Assembly (NCBI GenBank): GCA_002734065.2
Contig: NVXU02000045.1
Coordinates: 157,230 to 221,229, forward strand
Reading direction: 5' to 3'
Source: Fluviicola sp.
GTDB lineage: Bacteria > Bacteroidota > Bacteroidia > Flavobacteriales_D > Crocinitomicaceae
DNA length: 64,000 nucleotides
Position numbers and translations under genes: made by a program. Below, piece after piece: positions 35,136 through 46,600 of this stretch. The number at the start of each line of letters is the position of its first letter. The first letter of the stretch is position 1. The notes beneath the pieces were generated by a model. That model worked only from the letters and a program-made list of their open reading frames with translations. It did no database searches and was not told the DNA's origin.

Positions 35136-35597
35136 ATGGACATCCCCAACACAAGAAGAAGATACCATCACCTTATTCCTATTCTATATCATAGTAATAT
35201 GTTAACGCCAGAACAATTGGCAATGATACCATCTTCAACAAGGTCTAGATGGGATGGTTATAAGCACGATGATTATTTTGGTTTTGAGATGGTCAAAGAT
35301 TACATCGATAGCTTTGATTACATTCAGCAAGTTTTAGTCAGTAAGCACATAAAACAAGGATTAAACTTCCCTAAACTGAAAGACGTTGAAGGAAACGAAA
35401 TTGAAGATGCTGAAACGTGTGATTGGGTAACGCTTTCTGGTAAAAGAGGCGCTGAGTTGGAATCGTTTTACAGTCAATTACTGCGTACACTTTCCACAGA
35501 ACAAGGTATGTTAGGTCAAATTTACACCAAAAGACAAAATAAGATTCAAGACCCTTCCAAATCATCCGGAGCACATACACTTTTTGGTCCTCAGTAA
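35136..35597 (+). CDS. Hypothetical protein, transposase-associated HTH-like
   Basis: This is a 153-residue protein from the ATG at 35136; an in-frame ATG at 35055 would lie before the candidate promoter. The N-terminal part (NTRRRYHHLIPILYHSN, then LTPEQLAMIPSSTRSRW) resembles the helix-turn-helix start of Bacteroidota transposase or integrase-associated proteins. No catalytic domain follows in this or the next frame. It could be a surviving fragment of an element or an independent small DNA-binding protein. The C-terminal part is not recognised. Confidence 0.5.
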   Translation: MDIPNTRRRYHHLIPILYHSNMLTPEQLAMIPSSTRSRWDGYKHDDYFGFEMVKDYIDSFDYIQQVLVSKHIKQGLNFPKLKDVEGNEIEDAETCDWVTLSGKRGAELESFYSQLLRTLSTEQGMLGQIYTKRQNKIQDPSKSSGAHTLFGPQ

Positions 35598-35722
35598 AAT
35601 TCTACATTTCCAACTTTAATAGCCATGTGAATAAATTTAAGTAAATTAAATATAGCTATTAAAGTTCAATTCCACAGTATTTATTCATTCCAAAATGTAG
35701 TTCAATTTTTTCTTAGTACAAA

Positions 35723-35749
35723 AAAATGGCGTCATATTGACACCATTTT
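35723..35749 (-). terminator. Terminator of the small Cys-containing gene
   Basis: AAAATGGCGTCA (35723-35734) pairs with TGACACCATTTT (35738-35749) with one mismatch and a TAT loop. On the minus strand a run of T residues follows. It lies 33 nt beyond the small ORF stop. Confidence 0.75.
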
Positions 35750-35781
35750 CCCTAATTTAGAATACTCTAAGAGTTAAACTA

Positions 35782-35931
35782 TTAGTTTTTGCATCCATTC
35801 CTATTGCAAGTAATTTTTTCATTACTAGCAACCCAATGCGATGAGTTCGCTGTTGTACTGATTCCACATCCAGTAGTGCCACCTTTGGATCCTTTGTGTA
35901 CTTCAGCAGTCGGTGTATGTTTTACCGCCAT
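35782..35931 (-). CDS. Small Cys-containing peptide gene, 49 codons
   Basis: The 49-residue peptide starts MAVKHTPTAEVHKGSKGG. It contains a TTGCGI motif (C22) and a SSHWVASNEK stretch, and ends ITCNRNGCKN (C42 and C47). It has no signal peptide. The stop is TAA followed by a second TAG, and a strong terminator follows. The ordered Cys, His and Gly pattern and the dedicated terminator support a real gene. I have seen no function for it. Possibilities include a metal-binding small protein or a modified peptide. Confidence 0.6.
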   Translation of the reverse strand: MAVKHTPTAEVHKGSKGGTTGCGISTTANSSHWVASNEKITCNRNGCKN

Positions 35932-36259
35932 ATCTAAAAATATTAATTCCAAGTAACGTACTTGTGCCGGAAGTAACCGAATTTGACAATTTGAATAAAT
36001 ATATATATATTTAGTGTCTTGAAAACATAAAAAGAATATTGATATTCAAATACATTGGGCTGGTTACTTCAATCAGCCCTTTGTCGTTTCAAAATTACTA
36101 AAAAAATTTCTTTAATCATTCTAAAAACCAAAGAGTTATCCACAATTTGGACGAGATATTAACCGTAAAACTATTATAAATTAATCAACATTTGAACTTA
36201 TAGTTAAAAATAGGAGTAAATAACAATCGCTATCAAAACCTAGCTCTAACTAAGATGAT

Positions 36260-36949
36260 TCATTTTTTTGTGCAGATCTTCCAGTAATGATAATCAAAAT
36301 ATAACAATACACACGCCTCCAGCATTTTTTTTGACTTACTGAAACAGATTGTCTTTCTGGATAAACGTTTAATATTTGTTCTTAAAGTTAAATTAGACCG
36401 TTCTATTCTGTTATTTGCATAGCGGGTTGTATCATGAAGTTCTGACGGTATAAGCCCCGGGTATGTGTTTAATTTATCAGTAACTATTTTCTTCGGTTTA
36501 TAAGACAAAACTGATCGAATAACCTTTCCTAAATTTTCTTTGCTTCTAGAGCCAAACGAAACATCAATTACCTCGTGAGTTCTTCGATTGATAGCGTAGG
36601 TTATCCAACAGTAATTTGATGGTTTTTTCTTTTCTACGAAACTCCACATTTCATCCACTTCGTACACTTCATTATTTGCACTATAAATAGGCTTAATAAC
36701 TTTGGATGCTAAATGTTGAATTCTTCGAATAATAGTTCCTTGAGAATAGCCTAAAATTCTTGACATCGAACGAATGCCAACCCCTTCTGCATTGAGAATT
36801 TTTATTTTCTTGTCATCTTGTGAGTTGTAAAGTTTATAAGAGTAGAAATCTTGCTGATATTTACCACAATTTTTACATTGATAACGTTGATTAATGCCTC
36901 TTTTTCCTTTACATATAAGTGTATTCTTAGAACAATAATTACATTTCAT
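36260..36949 (-). mobile_element. IS1-family transposase, apparently intact
   Basis: This 229-residue transposase has an N-terminal zinc ribbon (C3, C6, C25, C28) and an HTH region (GIRSMSRILGYSQGTIIRRI). The DDE catalytic core has D99 in EVDEMWSF, D158 in VTDKL and E183 in NNRIERSN. This order matches the IS1-type group common in Bacteroidota. The ORF is full length with no frameshift. I could not find convincing terminal inverted repeats or target duplications within 100 nt on either side, so element ends are undefined. It lies directly beyond the toxin/immunity-like genes. Confidence 0.8.
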
Positions 36950-37114
36950 AGTGTTTTAAGTGCCATTTGAAGCACGTGGTTAAAAATTGGTATTTTAAGC
37001 CGTTCTAACAAACTTTCTATGGAATAAAGGTGTTTTGTGCTGGGAGAAATTCAGAGCCCATTCTTATAAACTAACTGATTATCAGATACTTGAAGGTTGA
37101 AATCTGTAAAAGCG

Positions 37115-37191
37115 CCAATTGAAGCATTACCCAATTGAAGCATTACCAAATGCGCAGTGAAGGTGGTTGGTTGGAACGCGAAAAGTTCGCG
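37115..37191. repeat. 16-bp tandem direct repeat and adjacent hairpin
   Basis: CCAATTGAAGCATTAC occurs twice back to back (37115-37130, 37131-37146). A hairpin CGCGAA-AAG-TTCGCG lies at 37177-37191. The gap 36950-37230 between the transposase and the candidate immunity gene holds no other feature I can support. Confidence 0.6.
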
Positions 37192-37230
37192 CACCAGCAA
37201 ATTAATCTATTCTTCGCTCGGTAGCTGGGG

Positions 37231-37695
37231 TTAATCCATTATATCAATCAATCGCTTTAATTCAAGTTCGGGGGACTCAATGTTGCTCCAAAATGCGAAT
37301 TCATTTTCTCTTAACTTTACATAATTGTAACCATAAATAATTCCACCTCCTGTTTCAATGTGTAAATTACAATTTATTTGCAACCAGCTATTCTCTATTT
37401 TAGCAATACTCTCAACCTTACTTGAGAGACTGTATTCATTGATGTGTAGCTTGCTTATTATTTTATTATTCGCCATAAAGAGTTGTCCTATTTTGTTCAG
37501 CTCTTCATTTATTTTTTTTTCATAAGTTTTATAGAATGAATTATTAGTTTCAACTATTACAACCGTATCTCTAGGTGGCAGATTTAAAAAAAATCTAACT
37601 AAATAATATAATACTCTATTCCCAAGAAAAAATCTAAAAACCGTATTCGTTTTTAAATTAGTTAATTCATCTTTAAATATTAAAAAAATTGACAT
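37231..37695 (-). CDS. Candidate immunity protein for the RHS toxin tail
   Basis: This is a 154-residue protein of unknown family, starting 1 nt after the stop of the 3953-residue RHS gene. The N-terminal about 45 residues are hydrophobic and basic (VFRFFLGNRVLYYLVRFFLNL), which could be a membrane-binding helix. The remainder is mixed alpha/beta with an acidic C terminus (ESPELELKRLIDIMD). Its small size and its position right after a variable RHS C-terminal tail are what is expected of an immunity gene. There is no sequence evidence of the activity itself. Confidence 0.6.
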   Translation of the reverse strand: MSIFLIFKDELTNLKTNTVFRFFLGNRVLYYLVRFFLNLPPRDTVVIVETNNSFYKTYEKKINEELNKIGQLFMANNKIISKLHINEYSLSSKVESIAKIENSWLQINCNLHIETGGGIIYGYNYVKLRENEFAFWSNIESPELELKRLIDIMD

Positions 37696-37696
37696 A

Positions 37697-40600
37697 TCAT
37701 TTTCCTACTGAAGGTTTAGACTGTATTTTTGGAGACGCGGTTGCCTCTTTATGTGCTTCTATGTATTTCAACATTATTTTAGCTGCGCCCGCACCTCCCG
37801 CTTTGTACGTCCCATAATCTTGACTTTCTAATACAGCCCAAATATTATCAGAACCTGATGCACCAATTAATACTAAATTTTCTTTTTCAGGACCACAGGC
37901 ATTACAAATATAATCTGTTGCGTCAGACTTATTATCACCATCCCTATCAAAGCCTTTATAGCCTATCCCAGCAACATTCGGGAAATAATCAGTTCTAGCT
38001 GGAGTAAAGGTAAGATTAAAATCTTGGTTATTGTATTCAGATGGAGCATATGCAGCGTTCGAGCCACCTCTCATTAATAATTCCGCCAAGAAAACAATGA
38101 CTTCTCCTCCAAAATCTTCCCAATATCTTGCACTTGTTTTGTTATCAACTCCAGCTGGAGCAGCAAGTAAAGGACTCGCTCTGTAAAAAATTTTTGTCTT
38201 ATTACCTCCATTTTTATGTTGGTAATGAGGATTAGTAGTTTTGGATGAGTTTTTTGCAATTGTATGTTTTGTATGATGTACGGTACTCTTTCCGTGTACT
38301 TTTTCAGCATTTTTCCGAGCTACTTTTTGTGAAATTTTCCCTTCAACTTTTAACCATTTTGGTGAACCTTTCTTGATGTAATTATTAAAAATAGTTTTGT
38401 TAATTTGTTTCCACACGCCAGAGCTAAGTTTTACAAAAAGCTTAGTAGCTTCCAGCCCTTCTAACTCTATAGCGTCTATAACTCTATTTTCACTAAAAGC
38501 ATAACTACTATTCCAAGGATATTCTGGACTCAACGGGTCAACAGCAAAGAACCTTCCCACCCTCGGGTCGTGCATTCTGTACTTGTAATTCACGCTGTTT
38601 CCTTCTCCTTTTATCTCATCATCAGCTTCTTGACCTTGGAAGCCATAACGGTAATCTCCATTACTAATTGTCCTTCCGTCTAGTTGCACACCAAATGGCG
38701 AATAATCACTAATATTCACGATTCCTACTTGGTACGCATCTACGATTAAATCGCCGTCTGTATCTATTGGAATAAGTTCGTTATTGATGACTGTTAAGAC
38801 ATTACCTAAATGATTAGAACATTCATAATATCTCAGTCCAAGTGGTGTACCCAGCCCAAAGTCAATCACCGCCGGACCTTCCAATCTCACTTCTTCCGTA
38901 GTCATACCCAACCTCGACGAACCATAAATATGTCGTTCTTTTAAGTTGTAAATAGCATCCGTTGCCACTATCTCGTGGTCATAAGTGCTCATTGTATTTC
39001 CCTGTGCGTCCAAAATATAATACGTGCTCTTTTCAAACTGACCCGTCGAGTTATCGTACACGTGTTTCGCTATACGGTTGCCCATGGCGTCATAATCAAA
39101 GATAACATTTTTTGTGGAACTACCCGAAACTCTCACGATTTCTTTCACTTTTCCATCCACTCGCCAGACAATTTCTTCAATGTTTTCGGCAAGATCTCGT
39201 TTTAAACGACCTTCCTCATCGTAGGTGTAATTGTTGTTGACATTGATGTCTGCAATGTCCGATAAGAATGCATTTTGCTGTCCTAAATCACTTGCTAAAG
39301 GATCTACAACTCCCACAGCATCATTGACCGTAAATAAGCGATTTCGCAAGAGCTTTGTATTGGCTCCAGGGTCTAAATAATCGTAGTTATAGGTCAGGTC
39401 TTCCCATAAGTCACCATTTCTTGCATGTCTTTTCTGCGTAAGAATATTGCCCATCGCATCGTATTCAAACTTATTGAAATACTCATTGTTATACGTCGTT
39501 GGATTCCAAGAATTGTTAGCATATCCCGTTTCAAAACTTCTGGCTTCGAGCAACCTGTTCAATTGGTCGTATTTGTAAGCATTTGCCATTGGCATTGCTG
39601 CTCTTGTGGTCGGATCTGTCAAGGTCGTTTGCATTACTTTAATATTTCCGTTGTACAGGTCATTGCTATTTGCGGTCAACTGTCCGCCAATTGTTGCTGC
39701 ATGATTCTGCCCCGTGCCGTTTATTGCTTGGTAATCATTCTGAAAATAATGCAAACTAAAACCGACAACATCGTTGGCAAAAGGTGCATTTACAGTTCCT
39801 GCAACGCCGTCTTTCCCCGGATCAATGGTTTTGTCCAATGAGGTCGCATTCTCTCCTTTCAACCAACCTTGAAGGTTGTAAATGTAATCGACTCCTTGCA
39901 GTTCATTCTCGCCAATTTCTGTTCTTGCCAAAGGTCCATGGTCGTAATAAATGTAATGCGCATCATTCTCCCAATCGCCATTGCTTACAATCTCATTTTC
40001 CATTGTTTGGGCAAACTGCGTGTTGCTAATTAACGGAGAATTGGTGTTTGTAAATGCATCTGTTATTCTATTGTCGGCATCGTATTTATACGCGTGATGC
40101 CATTGGTCATCTTCGCCATTCTGAACGCTCATTCTGTGCACGTTCCCAGAGACTAAATCATAGACATAGTCCATTCTTTTCAATCGTTGGTTGGCAAGCG
40201 TAGAATAGGTGTTCACCATCTTCAAGTTGTCTTGAATCAGTGTGGTTACGTTTCCGTGAATGTCGTATTTGTAATGCGTTGCGTGTCCATAAGTTAAATC
40301 ATCGCCATCAAAAACAGCCTCGTAAGTGACATGCAAAATTCGTTTTCTTTGCGTCGATAAATCAGCAACAAAATCCGCTGGAATGCCTACAATCGGTAGG
40401 GGAGAATCGTAATAACTCTTGGTTACTTCTTTTCTCGGTCCAGAACCTGTCACCCAAGCAAGTAATTTGGCATCGTCAATCGCATTGGGGTTTAAATAGT
40501 TAGAAATTACGGTGCCAAAAATGTCTTTGAAACGAAGTTCATTGGCTCCTGCGTTTTCTGTTTTCTCTCCAACCTCTACCACTCTTCCTAAGAAATCGTA

Positions 40601-43600
40601 AAGTGTGTAACTAAATTTACGGAAAGTACCATTGTACTGCCTTGCATTCTGCGAAACTATCAATCGTCCTAATTTATCGTAGTAGAATTTGGCAGAATAG
40701 CGAGAATTGGCATCGTATATTCTTCTCATGTAAGCTTGCGTAAGAGAAAGTGCTGCAATTGGGAATGTCCCATTGTACTGGCCACCAATTAGCCCGTCAT
40801 TGGGAGAAGAAAATGCAACGGTATAAATGTTGACTTGATTTGCTTGCGATACAAAATAAGGATCGGCTGTATAAATCGCCGTTTTTTCTATCCAATTGGT
40901 TGCCGTAAGGTATCCTGTTGCCGTCTGTGATTGGTTGGTGGTCTTGTAATAAGCACCATTGTCTCCAACCAAAACACCGTTGATGTTGTCGTGGAAAAAT
41001 AGCGCATTGAAATTCTTCGCAGGTACAATGCCCGACGATGTTATGATAGGAGTTCCAGTGCTGGAAAATGTCTTGAACAGAGAATTTTCTCCGGCAACGG
41101 CAAACGAACCATCGTTGAAAACATGGATGGCATTGGCAATTTCTGTCGCACCAATTGAAGTTGTATTGATGATGTTATTCGAACCGTCGATTGTCACTTG
41201 CACCACTTCATTGGTGTTGGCAATGTACAAGGTATTGGCATCCAAACCTGCATCTAAAGCTCTAACTTGTGCTATTGAGGGTAGAATAGGATTGGCTGTT
41301 TCATTGAGAATTTCAAATTGCAAAGGATCGCCCATGGCAAAAGCACGGTTGCTGTTTTTGGTCCACGCAACACGCAATTGACTGGTCGGTGCTTGTGGTG
41401 TCGTTGGCGTTATAACATTCCAATGAATACCACCATCGTTGGTTGTTCTGATGGTAAAATTCTCCGCTATCACAGTTCCGTTATTCATATCAGAATAATG
41501 CGCATCGATAAGACTTGGCAAGAATACTTTTCTATTGAGTAAGAATGAAGCGCCACTATTGTTGTGCACTCTTCCATTTTCTCCAACAGAAATCGCTTTG
41601 CTAGTTCCTGGAACTTGCGCAGCGCTGTAAATATTTTTACTTCCTTGTGTAAGAACGCTAAATGGTGCTCCAAAAGCAGGTCTGTAGGCAACTTTTCCAT
41701 TTTCTCCCACTAAATAAACTCTGTTAGAATAGGAAAGAACGTCAAATAAATCGTTACTCGCTAGTTCACTTTGCACAGAACCAAGGTTGGTGGTAAGGTC
41801 GTTTGAGGCATAGGTTAAAGAAGCGATTTGTCCTGTTTTACTCAAGCCGTCTTGTCCAACAATGAGAATGTTGGTGTTGAATTCTTCAATGGCATTGATG
41901 TTTTCGTTAATTTCAGTGTTCACTCGTTCCCATGAAGATGTTGTGCTGTTTCTCAGGTACAATTCTCCGTCTAAACCACCTGCAATGAGTTGTTGACTAT
42001 TGCTTATAAAATCAATATCTCTCAAAGCAAGCGGATTACTTGCCAAAGAAAGGTCGGATTCTGTTTGCAGAGTTGTTCCACTGATTGCAGAATGAACAAC
42101 CTCTCCAGCAGCACTTACGCCCACTAAATTAGTACCACTTGCGACAAAAGAACTAACATTTGCTTGCAAAGTACTCGGAGGTGTAATTTGAGCATAATTG
42201 TTGACCCCAATAGTAACAAGTCCAAGCGAATTGATAGTATTGTCATAAGCATAAACCGTGCTTTGGTCTTGTGCAATGGCAGAATAAGCGTTTGCGTTTG
42301 CCCCAGTAACAGGGTTAAGAACTGCAAGGTTTGCAAAGTTAAGCTTGAATACTTCAAATAGACTTCCGTTTGCTGTTAAGGCAACACCGTTAAGTAGTGG
42401 GTTGGATCCTCTAACAATTGCCAAATCAGTGATTGTGTTGGGTCCTAAAATACCCGTTAAATTAGCTAGTTGCCACGATGGGTTGGGCAGAAAAGCATTG
42501 GGGCTGTAATACATTCTTTGGTTGTCTGTTGCGAAAAGAATGTGCGCGTTAGAACTTGGAGAAACAACTTCTTTGTCAATCCACGCCGAAGTAATGTTTA
42601 AATTCTGGCTTGTAATATTGACTGTAATTGTGGGTGTCGTTAAACTATTTGAAGCCACCATTATTTCCATTCTGCTGTCTTGTCCTACAGCTAAAATTAG
42701 GGTATTGTCTTCAGATTTAGAAAGGTGATTAAACATTCCATCAGAAATGAGTGTCCAATTACGTCCGCCATTAATTGTTTTCATCAGTCGATTACTTCCT
42801 AAAATTTCAACAAGTGCAAGTCCTTCATTCTCATCAAAGAAGTGGATGCTTGTAATTGGTTCAACTAGATCAGTTTGCACCAAGTCCCACCTTTGGGTTG
42901 GGTCAAGTGCGTTGCTGTTTTTAAACAAACGACCGTCAATTCCCGCTGCAAAAGCGCCCGTTGCGTTGTAAAATTCAATGTCAGAAAGAGATCCAAAACT
43001 AAAGTCGTTTTCTACAGTCCACAAAGAACCTGTAATTGGCATTGTGTAAATAGCAGCTGTATTTGTTAAGGCATTGTTTATGGTTAAAAAGAAATTAGAA
43101 CCATCATTTGTGATGCTAGTTATCCTAGAATTTGCCGGTTCTGTGATTCCATTAGAAAGAACAGAAAAACTCGGCACAGGCGTATTAATATCGGTAGATT
43201 TTACCACCAAGTTATCTTCTCCTACAATGATTACTGTAAAATTATTGGGAGATGTTTCCACAAAAGAAATGTCGTTCAAGTCTTTTATCATGCCTGAAGA
43301 TGCTGTGTTCCATGTTTCGATTAAGTCCCATGATAAGCCACCGTCTATGGTTCGGATAATGTTTCCTTTTTCACCGATTGCTACACCAAAATCAGCATCA
43401 AACATCGCTACTTTTTTCATGTTTGCTCCCAGTAAATCGTAAACCCTAGTCCACGATGCTCCACCGTCATTGGTTTTGTAATAATAACCTCTTGTGCCTA
43501 AGTTTCCTGCTAAGTATCCTTGCGAAGCAGTAACCATCTGTATTTTTCTTACCACTAACTCATCTGCCAAACCAACTGATAATGAAAGATCAAAAACCTC

Positions 43601-46600
43601 CATTGGGTCAGTATCGGGAGAAGATTGCGCAACTAGTTGGTTCAAGCTATTGTATTCATAATCAGTTGGCAGTCGATGCGTTGTAAAGACCGTTCTGGTT
43701 CCGTTAAGTCTATCTGCATTAATTTGCAAAGAAATTGGATCTGAACTTGCCGTTATTGGAAGAATTTCAACTCCTGCAGGAGGAACCGTTTTGGTTAAAT
43801 TACCCGCTTGGTCATAGAAATACAAAGTGTAATGGTAGAGTTTGTCCAAATAATCGTATGTGAAGTTCTCTTGCACTCCTAAACAGTGTTCATTGTATAT
43901 TGTTAACATGGCATTACTCATGCTATCAATGTAATCTTGATAATTCACTTGCGCTTCGTAAAATGCTTGATCAATCATCATCTGCACACAGTCGTTGATG
44001 ATTTCAACAGCCGGAGAAAGCGTGAAAGTTCCAGTATCTTGTATTGGCTCGCAAGGAAGCGGAGGAATAACGGTACAAATAACATCTAAATTTATGTATG
44101 CCTCTAATTCTGCTTGGTTGTTAACAACATAAGCTCCTGTAAGCAGGTTATCTAAACGTTGACAGAATGCATCAATACACTCACAGTAATTATTCTTTTT
44201 GAATTGACCAAAGTTGATTTCATCAATTTCATGGAACCAATCGTCAGCATTTCCTACGTCTTCAAAGTCATCGTTAAAATCATCAAGGCAGTCTTGGTAT
44301 TGTTCGTAAGCTTGCCTGCAATCAACAGGAGGACCAACGACAACATCATTACAAACACCTTCCCAACTGAGATAAGCCTCTAACTCTTGTTGATTATTGA
44401 CCGTGTAAGTTTCCGAAAGTAAGTTACTTAAACGTTGACAAAATGCATTAATACACTCACAATAGTTATTCTTTTTGAATTGACCAAAGTTGATTTCATC
44501 AATTTCGTGGAACCAATCATCAGCATTACCTACGTCTTCAAAATCATCGTTAAAATTATCAAGGCAGTCTTTATACTGCTCGTAGGCATCTTTACAATTT
44601 ATTGGAGGTGGCGGTGGAGTCACAACAATAAACAAAGGATTATTTGAGTTTCCGCCATTGATTGCTCGACCTGCTCCTGGAGGTAGGTCACTGTTGTTAG
44701 CAATAAAGGCATCTTGACCGCAAGGGTCACACTCTTTGAGTGCTAAACATGAAGTGCCAGAAATAATGATATTCTCAATGATTCCATTGTTATTAAAGGA
44801 GCCAATAAATTCAAAATCATTATAAGAACCAAAATTATTCACCGTACCAGTTACTTGAAAATCAGTAATATTGACTATGTCAGAAAAAGTAACATTAAAG
44901 CTTGTTGGTAAAGAAAGAACAATATCACAATTATCTACTGTGATTATTAGTGAACCGTTAGTTGTTGACTCTATACTTGCTGAACTTGTAGCATTATAGC
45001 TGAACTCACCTGCAAGCGTGGGTGTAAAAGCAACGCTCTGGTACAGATCGATGCTCGCTCCATTGTAATCTTGAGTAACTAACACATCGTAGAGTAAATT
45101 CTCTAAATCATTGAACACTTCGTGCTGAAGTGTTTGACAAGCAATAGCTGTAGGATAATCACACTCTCCTAATACAACGCCTGTGAGAATTGAATTTTCA
45201 ATTCGGTGAGCAGTCCCTGAAATTGTGAATGAATCACCATTTTGCAAATAAGCAACTAGCTCAAAAGAAGAGCCTCCCGTTGATGCAATATTGTCAAAAT
45301 AGGCAACATTGGATAAATCGGAAAACGAATACGTGTTTGGAGAGTATGAATCGAAATTCAAGTAAAAACCATCAGTTGCAGGTCCCGATAATGGAAGAAC
45401 TTGAAAACCATCAACTCCATTTGACACCCAGAATAAATTTGAACCAAAACCAACGTTGCTTTCAACATAAGGTGTCACTAATCCTGTTAGTGTTGAACTA
45501 TTATTTACAAATGGATTAATTGCAACAGGCGAAGTAGATAATAAACTTCCTGCATTAGTCAATGAGCTCATTATCATAGATAAATCGATTGCAAATTGGT
45601 TGGAAGTACAATTTTGCTCAAATGTACAATCACTTAAATCAAATGTTGTTATTATTCCATTGATGGGAGTAAGTATTTGAGCTCCATTTACATCAATACT
45701 TATTGCTTCTGCGGTAAACGTTCCTCCAGATGCTCCAGGATAAAGGTTCACTATTTGTGCTACGTCAGACCATAAGATTGAATTATTTCCAAGGTTCATT
45801 GTCAAAGTTGCATAAACAGAACCATTATCAGACCATGTTGCCGAGTAGGAAGTTCCACCTATTGTAACATCTTGAATTAAAGTAGGGATTGTGTTAAAGT
45901 TCGAGTAATTACTATTTGCTTGAAAGAGAGAAAACAAATTTGGATTGTTGTTGAGCGTATAATTTGAAGAAACCAGTGTGTTTTCACTCGCTAATGAATT
46001 CAATAAACTTTGCAAGGTATAAGGAACTGGACATTGACCTGTTTGAAGATAAATCTCGTAGGCTACATCGTTTATATTCTGCATAGGAATAGCATCCTCA
46101 TCTGAAAATCTTCTGATCTTATTTTTATACCATTGAGCTGTAAAGATTGAACAAGGTTGATCTGCATTAAAAATTTGATTGTTGAGAAAACCTCCAAGAT
46201 TAAGTGCATTTAATTCAGAGTTCCATGCATTGAAATTATCATTCCCTATACATCCGTTAAATGCGTCACAGTCGTTAACAGCCACACAGTCAGCAAACTT
46301 TTGTTTTAATTTTTGCTTGGCACTTATATAAAAAGACTTCAAGTAATTCCATTCATTCTCTAAAACTTGATTGTCAACAACCCCGTTATAAAGTCCTCCG
46401 AAATCAAAACAAGAAGCAGCGGGCGAGGTGTAGAAGTTTGTCCCACATCTTGCCATATAAGCAGCCACTTCTACCATAGAACGCATTGTTCCACCAATTT
46501 CTTTGTAATTGTTAAACTGAAATAGAAGGTCTGCTCCAAAATTAGCACATGATGTAGAATTCCAATTTGGATTATAGACCACAAATGGATCCCATGCGTT

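Noticed and set aside
34968..35171. Minus-strand ORF of 67 codons
   Set aside because: It overlaps the start of the better supported plus-strand gene at 35136, has no clear promoter and shows no recognised domain.
36180..37010. Terminal inverted repeats for the IS1-type element
   Set aside because: I compared both flanks by eye and found only weak direct similarity (GTTAAAAAT), not an inverted pair.
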